From Pinguiococcus pyrenoidosus (lineage: Eukaryota; Sar; Pinguiophyceae; Pinguiochrysidales; Pinguiochrysidaceae), in contig JAAMXY010001541.1 of the NCBI GenBank assembly GCA_019677205.1, forward strand, positions 1 through 21,017: a stretch of 21,017 nt of DNA, in the 5' to 3' direction. A program made the position numbers and the translations under genes. Shown in pieces: positions 17,540 to 21,017 of this stretch (the first letter of the stretch is position 1; the number at the start of each line of letters is the position of its first letter). Below the pieces are notes generated by a model, which saw nothing but the letters and a program-made list of their open reading frames with translations, made no database searches and had not been told where the DNA came from.

Positions 17540-18091
17540 CGGCGGATCGGGGTCCTTCCTCCTCAAAGCTTCGCCAAATCCCGTCAGCAATCCTCTCGAG
17601 TCCTCAGGGAAGGTGAGTCGTCGGCAACCCCGGCGTGACCGCCTCTAAGAAGCCGTCGCTCGTGGCTCTCTGATGGGTTTTTTTTTTCGTCGCGCTAACC
17701 TTCCGCCGAATGTCGGAATCTGTCATGCACGTGGCTTATGATCTTTTAGAAAAGGATCATCACAAATACTGATTTTTGGCCTGTCAGAAAAACGACCTGC
17801 ATAGCAGTTGGTCTTCTCCGCATGGAAAGTATGCCCAATCAAAGCCTTCACGCACGCTAACTGGCAATTCAGCGCACTTGATTTGCTCAAGGGGGCGAAA
17901 CAACTATTTCACATTGTTAGATGCATCCAATTAAAAGTTGCCTGCCTGCAGGCGTGATGGAAGCTGTCTTGTGGTCACCAATTTGGCCATGTCATGGCTG
18001 AGCAGAGGATTTCGCCTCTGCAGGAGCAAAAACGAACCGACGCCTCGTTGCTGCCCTTTGTCCCAGTTCATCGCGGACGTGTTGAATTCCC
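17540..18091. promoter_or_regulatory. Shared upstream region of the ankyrin and IQ-motif genes
   Basis: These 552 bases separate two divergent start codons. They contain a run of ten T (17678-17687), an interrupted inverted repeat (17738-17760) and moderately AT-rich sequence to about 17940. No convincing coding exon or tRNA was found, although a 5' exon of the ankyrin gene could lie near 17590-17640. Promoter function is inferred from position. Confidence 0.4.
17738..17760. repeat. Short interrupted inverted repeat
   Basis: The arms ATGATC...GATCAT flank TTTT and AAAA blocks, so the sequence can fold into a hairpin of about ten pairs with one bulged G and a loop of about two bases. It sits in the divergent intergenic region. 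It could be a protein-binding palindrome or chance; there is no T-run downstream to suggest a Pol III terminator. Confidence 0.5.
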
Positions 18092-20744
18092 ATGACGACC
18101 AAGCTGCCTCTCCTCCATTTTCAGGTGCGCGGGTGGAGGGTGCTGAACAATCTCAGGAGCCATACTGAGCTTTCCTTGGCCATAGGAGGAGCAGCTGCTC
18201 CGGAAGCTGACGAAGTCGTCGGCGCTTCTATGCCAGACGCAAGCGGAATACAGACCCACCGAGATCGTCGCTTTGCCCCAGAGTCCAGTGCATCGTCCAG
18301 ATCTGTCGAGAATCTACGCACTGGACAGGTTTCCACTGTGCCCGTCAGTCCTGCGATGGGTTTCGGTTGTGCTAAAGAGAAGGGCTCGGGCCCGACGCAC
18401 GTCCCTCTTCCGCCAGCACCTGGCCGACGACTTGAGCGGTCAAGCTGCCCCAGCTCGGCGGCGCCGCATCGTCCATGAGGTGGCAAAGGTGGAGCTGCAA
18501 GAGTGGTGCTTCCTGAGCTGCGTGAGCGTCCGTGTCACCACTCTGCAACGCGATGCTGCCGTACGAATCCAAAGCCAGGTCCGTCGACGTCGCGCTCAGA
18601 GAGTCCTGGCGTGCCTGAAGGGCGCGCAAAGGCTACAGGCGGTGCGAAGAATGCAACGCAGTTTCCGTGGGCTACTGGCAAGACGAGAAGCTCTTCGGCA
18701 GCGAGCGAGCATGCTTGCGCGGCAGACCGGGACCGCGCAACTCATCCAGGCGTGGCTCCGACGACGTCTCAAGCAACGATCAAAGCATAGGATGATGCGT
18801 CTGATTTTCAGACAGATCACGGACGCTGGGCGGAGCAAAGCTGCTACGATCATCGGCAGGGCCTACCGAGGTCATTGCGGCAGGCGGCTGGCGGTCCGAT
18901 CTCGTCGGCGGCGAGAGAAGACGAAAGCCGCCGTGGCGCTCATACACAAGTCGCTTCGCCGGCACGTCGCGCGGAAGCGATCAGAAAGGGAGAATCGCAA
19001 GCTCCAACTTGTTGTCCGACTGCAGGCAAGAGTCCGCCAAGGCCTCGGAGCAAAATGCAGCAAGATCCGCGCCAGAATGGCCAGAGTACTGACGCGAAGC
19101 GGCCGCAGTTTTGTGCAAAGGCAGAGGTCAAGGAGGAGGTGGCGGGCGGCTGTGGAGCTCAGACTGGAAGGTCGAGATCGTTTTCGCATGCAGTCGGAAG
19201 ACCTTGACGCAGCGTGCTTCGCAGATGCGGACCAGATCAGGCGAATGCACAGGCAGGAGACTTCGGCCGTTACGGCGGCAGCGAGGGTCCTGGCCATGCG
19301 GCGGTTCCTGGAGACGGCGACCAGCCAGCTTCGGCAGTCGGCGCAGCGACTTATCGTTCTCGATCCCGATGGAATGGTAGCATTTGTGCGGCAGCAACGC
19401 GGCGAAGAGAGCATGTCGAGCGAAGATGTTTGGGGTGTCGTACAAGATGCCATGGCCGGTCAAGGAAGAGCAGGGCTGGGTTCCCACGAGGCATCGAATG
19501 CCACCTGCCCTGGTCCTGATCTCCCCACGGCGGCGGTAGGCTCCAGCGAAGGCTTGTGCGAGCTGAGCACCCAGCTTTGCATTCGCTGCGGAGGTGCCCT
19601 AACAGGGTCTTGGGACTCTCCATTCGGCGATGTCGGCGAAGAAGTCGTAGCTCCTGCTCTTCTGCACACGACCGACTCTTTGCTGTACATCGTTCCCCCC
19701 AAGCATCGCTTCGAGGACTTCGCACTGCCTGACAGAGAGCAGAGGGAGATCAGGAAGGCGAGGCGTGGATATGACAGCGACTTCACGATGGTGGAGCTTC
19801 TTGGCACGAGCCGAGCGGAAGCAGGCGGAACGACGTCGCCGGATCAGAACCCCTTTCGACATGAAAGGGATAGTCTGCCGCCACCTCCAAGACAGCTGTA
19901 CCCCACGGGGAGGCTCCTGATCTGCTTGCGCTGCCGCCTGTTGCAGAGACGGTGTGCGAGCTTCCGAGAACTGAAGGAGCTGCTTGCCAGAAAGTCAGCA
20001 GAGCGACAACAGCGCATTCTTGCAAGGAGAGTCGAAGACTTGAAGCGAAGGCTGAGTGCGAGGAGGATCCAGCTTTGCATGCGACGCAGGCGGCACAGGC
20101 AGCGTTGCAACGCAGCCGAGAGACTCCAGTGCTTCTTGCGCTGGCATCGAGCCAAGAGAGTCTTTGTACGTCGGCAGGTTGCGCGAGCGAGGCAAGCAAA
20201 GTGCGCGACGGTGCTGCAGAAGCACGCTCGACGGCTGGTTGCCGCGAGTGCTGCGCGCCAAAGAAGGAAAGAGACACAGGCCGTATACGATCGCATTCTC
20301 AAGCACGTTTTGGAGTGCGACGACGAACTTCATCCGTTGGATCTTGACTTGATGGGCCTAGACTGGCCAGGAGAAGCTTCCCGTCCGCCCTTGGAAGCCC
20401 GTCGCGAGTGTCTCGTCAGGGAGATTCTGAGAGCATTGCGCGAAGGGGATGCGTGTCCCATCTCCGCTGGAGAGAGGAAGCTGGGAAGGGATGGCGGGGT
20501 CGAGAGAAGCGATACCTTTCCTTGCAGCCAGGAGCGGCAGCCAGAAGGTGGCAACTGCGGACGCCACGAAAGCGTAGCAGGGCCTGCCGTTGAGACGGAA
20601 TCGAGTCGCGCTCATTTCGACTTCAAGCTTGGCAACCTGGGGGTGACCTCCGTCAAGTGGTCCTTCCGCGCTACGCGGAACGAGTCCGCCAGCGGCAAGG
20701 AGATGTGCACATACATGGACTTCGCCGACGTTTACGGCCAGTAG
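18092..20744 (+). CDS. IQ-motif (calmodulin-binding) protein with paired CxxC motifs
   Basis: Exon 1 (18092-18124, MTTKLPLLHFQ) and exon 2 (18186-20744) join across a 61-nt GT-AG intron in phase 0, giving 863 residues. The small first exon is chosen because exon 2 has no ATG upstream of its IQ motifs and begins exactly after an AG. IQ-like motifs (I/L-Q-x3-R-x4-R): AVRIQSQVRRRRAQR (about 135), VRRMQRSFRGLLARR, AQLIQAWLRRRLKQR, ATIIGRAYRGHCGRR, VALIHKSLRRHVARK and VVRLQARVRQGLGAK in an N-terminal cluster (about 130-300); AERLQCFLRWHRAKR and ATVLQKHARRLVAAS in a C-terminal cluster (about 650-705). They bind calmodulin or related light chains. Between the clusters, LCIRCGG (C476, C479) and LICLRC (C591, C594) could form one zinc site. 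No motor head or other enzyme domain is visible. The last residues FDFKLGNLGVTSVKWSF may be a small folded end. Exact family unknown; centrosomal, ciliary or cytoskeletal roles are common for such proteins. Confidence 0.76.
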
Positions 20745-21017
20745 GTTGCTGCAGAAGTCGGCCCCGGAGCCTTCGAAGAAGACGTCTCAACGGCTGCGAC
20801 GTTGAGAATCCGGAACGCTGAGGAGGAAACGAAAGGTGTCTTTGCAAGGGTTTCTGGTATGCCACTAGCACGCCACTCGCTTACTTCCCGACTCTCCTTG
20901 AGGCCGCTGTGGCTTGCGAAAGCGTCAGGACACTATTGTTGCCCCTGTCGCCACTTCGCTCAGTGACAAACTGCACGCTGATCGCCTGGTCCACACAGGC
21001 CGCGACGCGTTCGCTCG
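20745..21017. other. Unassigned right-edge sequence
   Basis: These 273 bases follow the stop of the IQ-motif gene and probably begin with its 3' UTR. Short open frames on both strands show no recognisable protein similarity. A further exon of a gene beyond the edge cannot be excluded. Confidence 0.3.

Noticed and set aside
20671-20871. Minus-strand 66-codon frame at the end of the IQ-motif gene
   Set aside because: It is partly antisense to the IQ gene, Arg/Leu-rich, and has no domain or splice context.
1-21017. Bacterial operons, CRISPR arrays, insertion sequences, rRNA or tRNA genes
   Set aside because: I saw no spaced direct repeats, transposase motifs, terminal inverted repeats with target duplications, or cloverleaf sequences; genes have eukaryotic introns and eukaryote-specific products.

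Overview
This is a gene-dense stretch of eukaryotic nuclear DNA. Coding sequence is GC-rich, intergenic sequence is partly AT-rich, and there are short GT-AG introns (mostly 61-85 nt, with outliers of 167 and 218 nt). A dynactin subunit argues against a land plant. An IQ-motif protein and many low-complexity acidic proteins fit a unicellular protist or microalga, but the sequence does not fix the lineage. I see no bacterial, viral, plasmid or mobile-element content.

Layout from left to right: ATG9, the autophagy lipid scramblase (minus strand, 3' end off the left edge); a neuferricin-like cytochrome-b5/heme-binding membrane protein (plus); a METTL13/CSKMT-type methyltransferase (minus, 2 exons); a 1479-residue coiled-coil plus acidic-disordered protein of unknown function (plus, 2 exons); KRI1, a 40S ribosome-biogenesis factor (minus, single exon); DCTN5, dynactin p25 (plus, 7 exons); an MTR3/EXOSC6-like exosome ring subunit (plus, 4 exons); a small ankyrin-repeat protein (minus, 5 exons); and an IQ-motif protein with paired CxxC motifs (plus, 2 exons). 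The multi-exon models were built by hand from homology and reading-phase agreement at GT-AG sites.

The genes do not form a pathway; they are mostly unrelated housekeeping genes. The arrangement is notable because seven of the eight neighbouring pairs are on opposite strands. Four divergent pairs (ATG9/neuferricin, methyltransferase/coiled-coil, KRI1/DCTN5, ankyrin/IQ) each share one upstream region of 240-650 nt, and two of these regions hold strongly AT-rich islands. Convergent pairs are separated by only 128-260 nt.

I did not find a clear new multi-gene system. The least explained items are the coiled-coil protein with its IPE-repeat array, the IQ protein with a possible split zinc-binding site, the small ankyrin protein, and the very long tail on ATG9.
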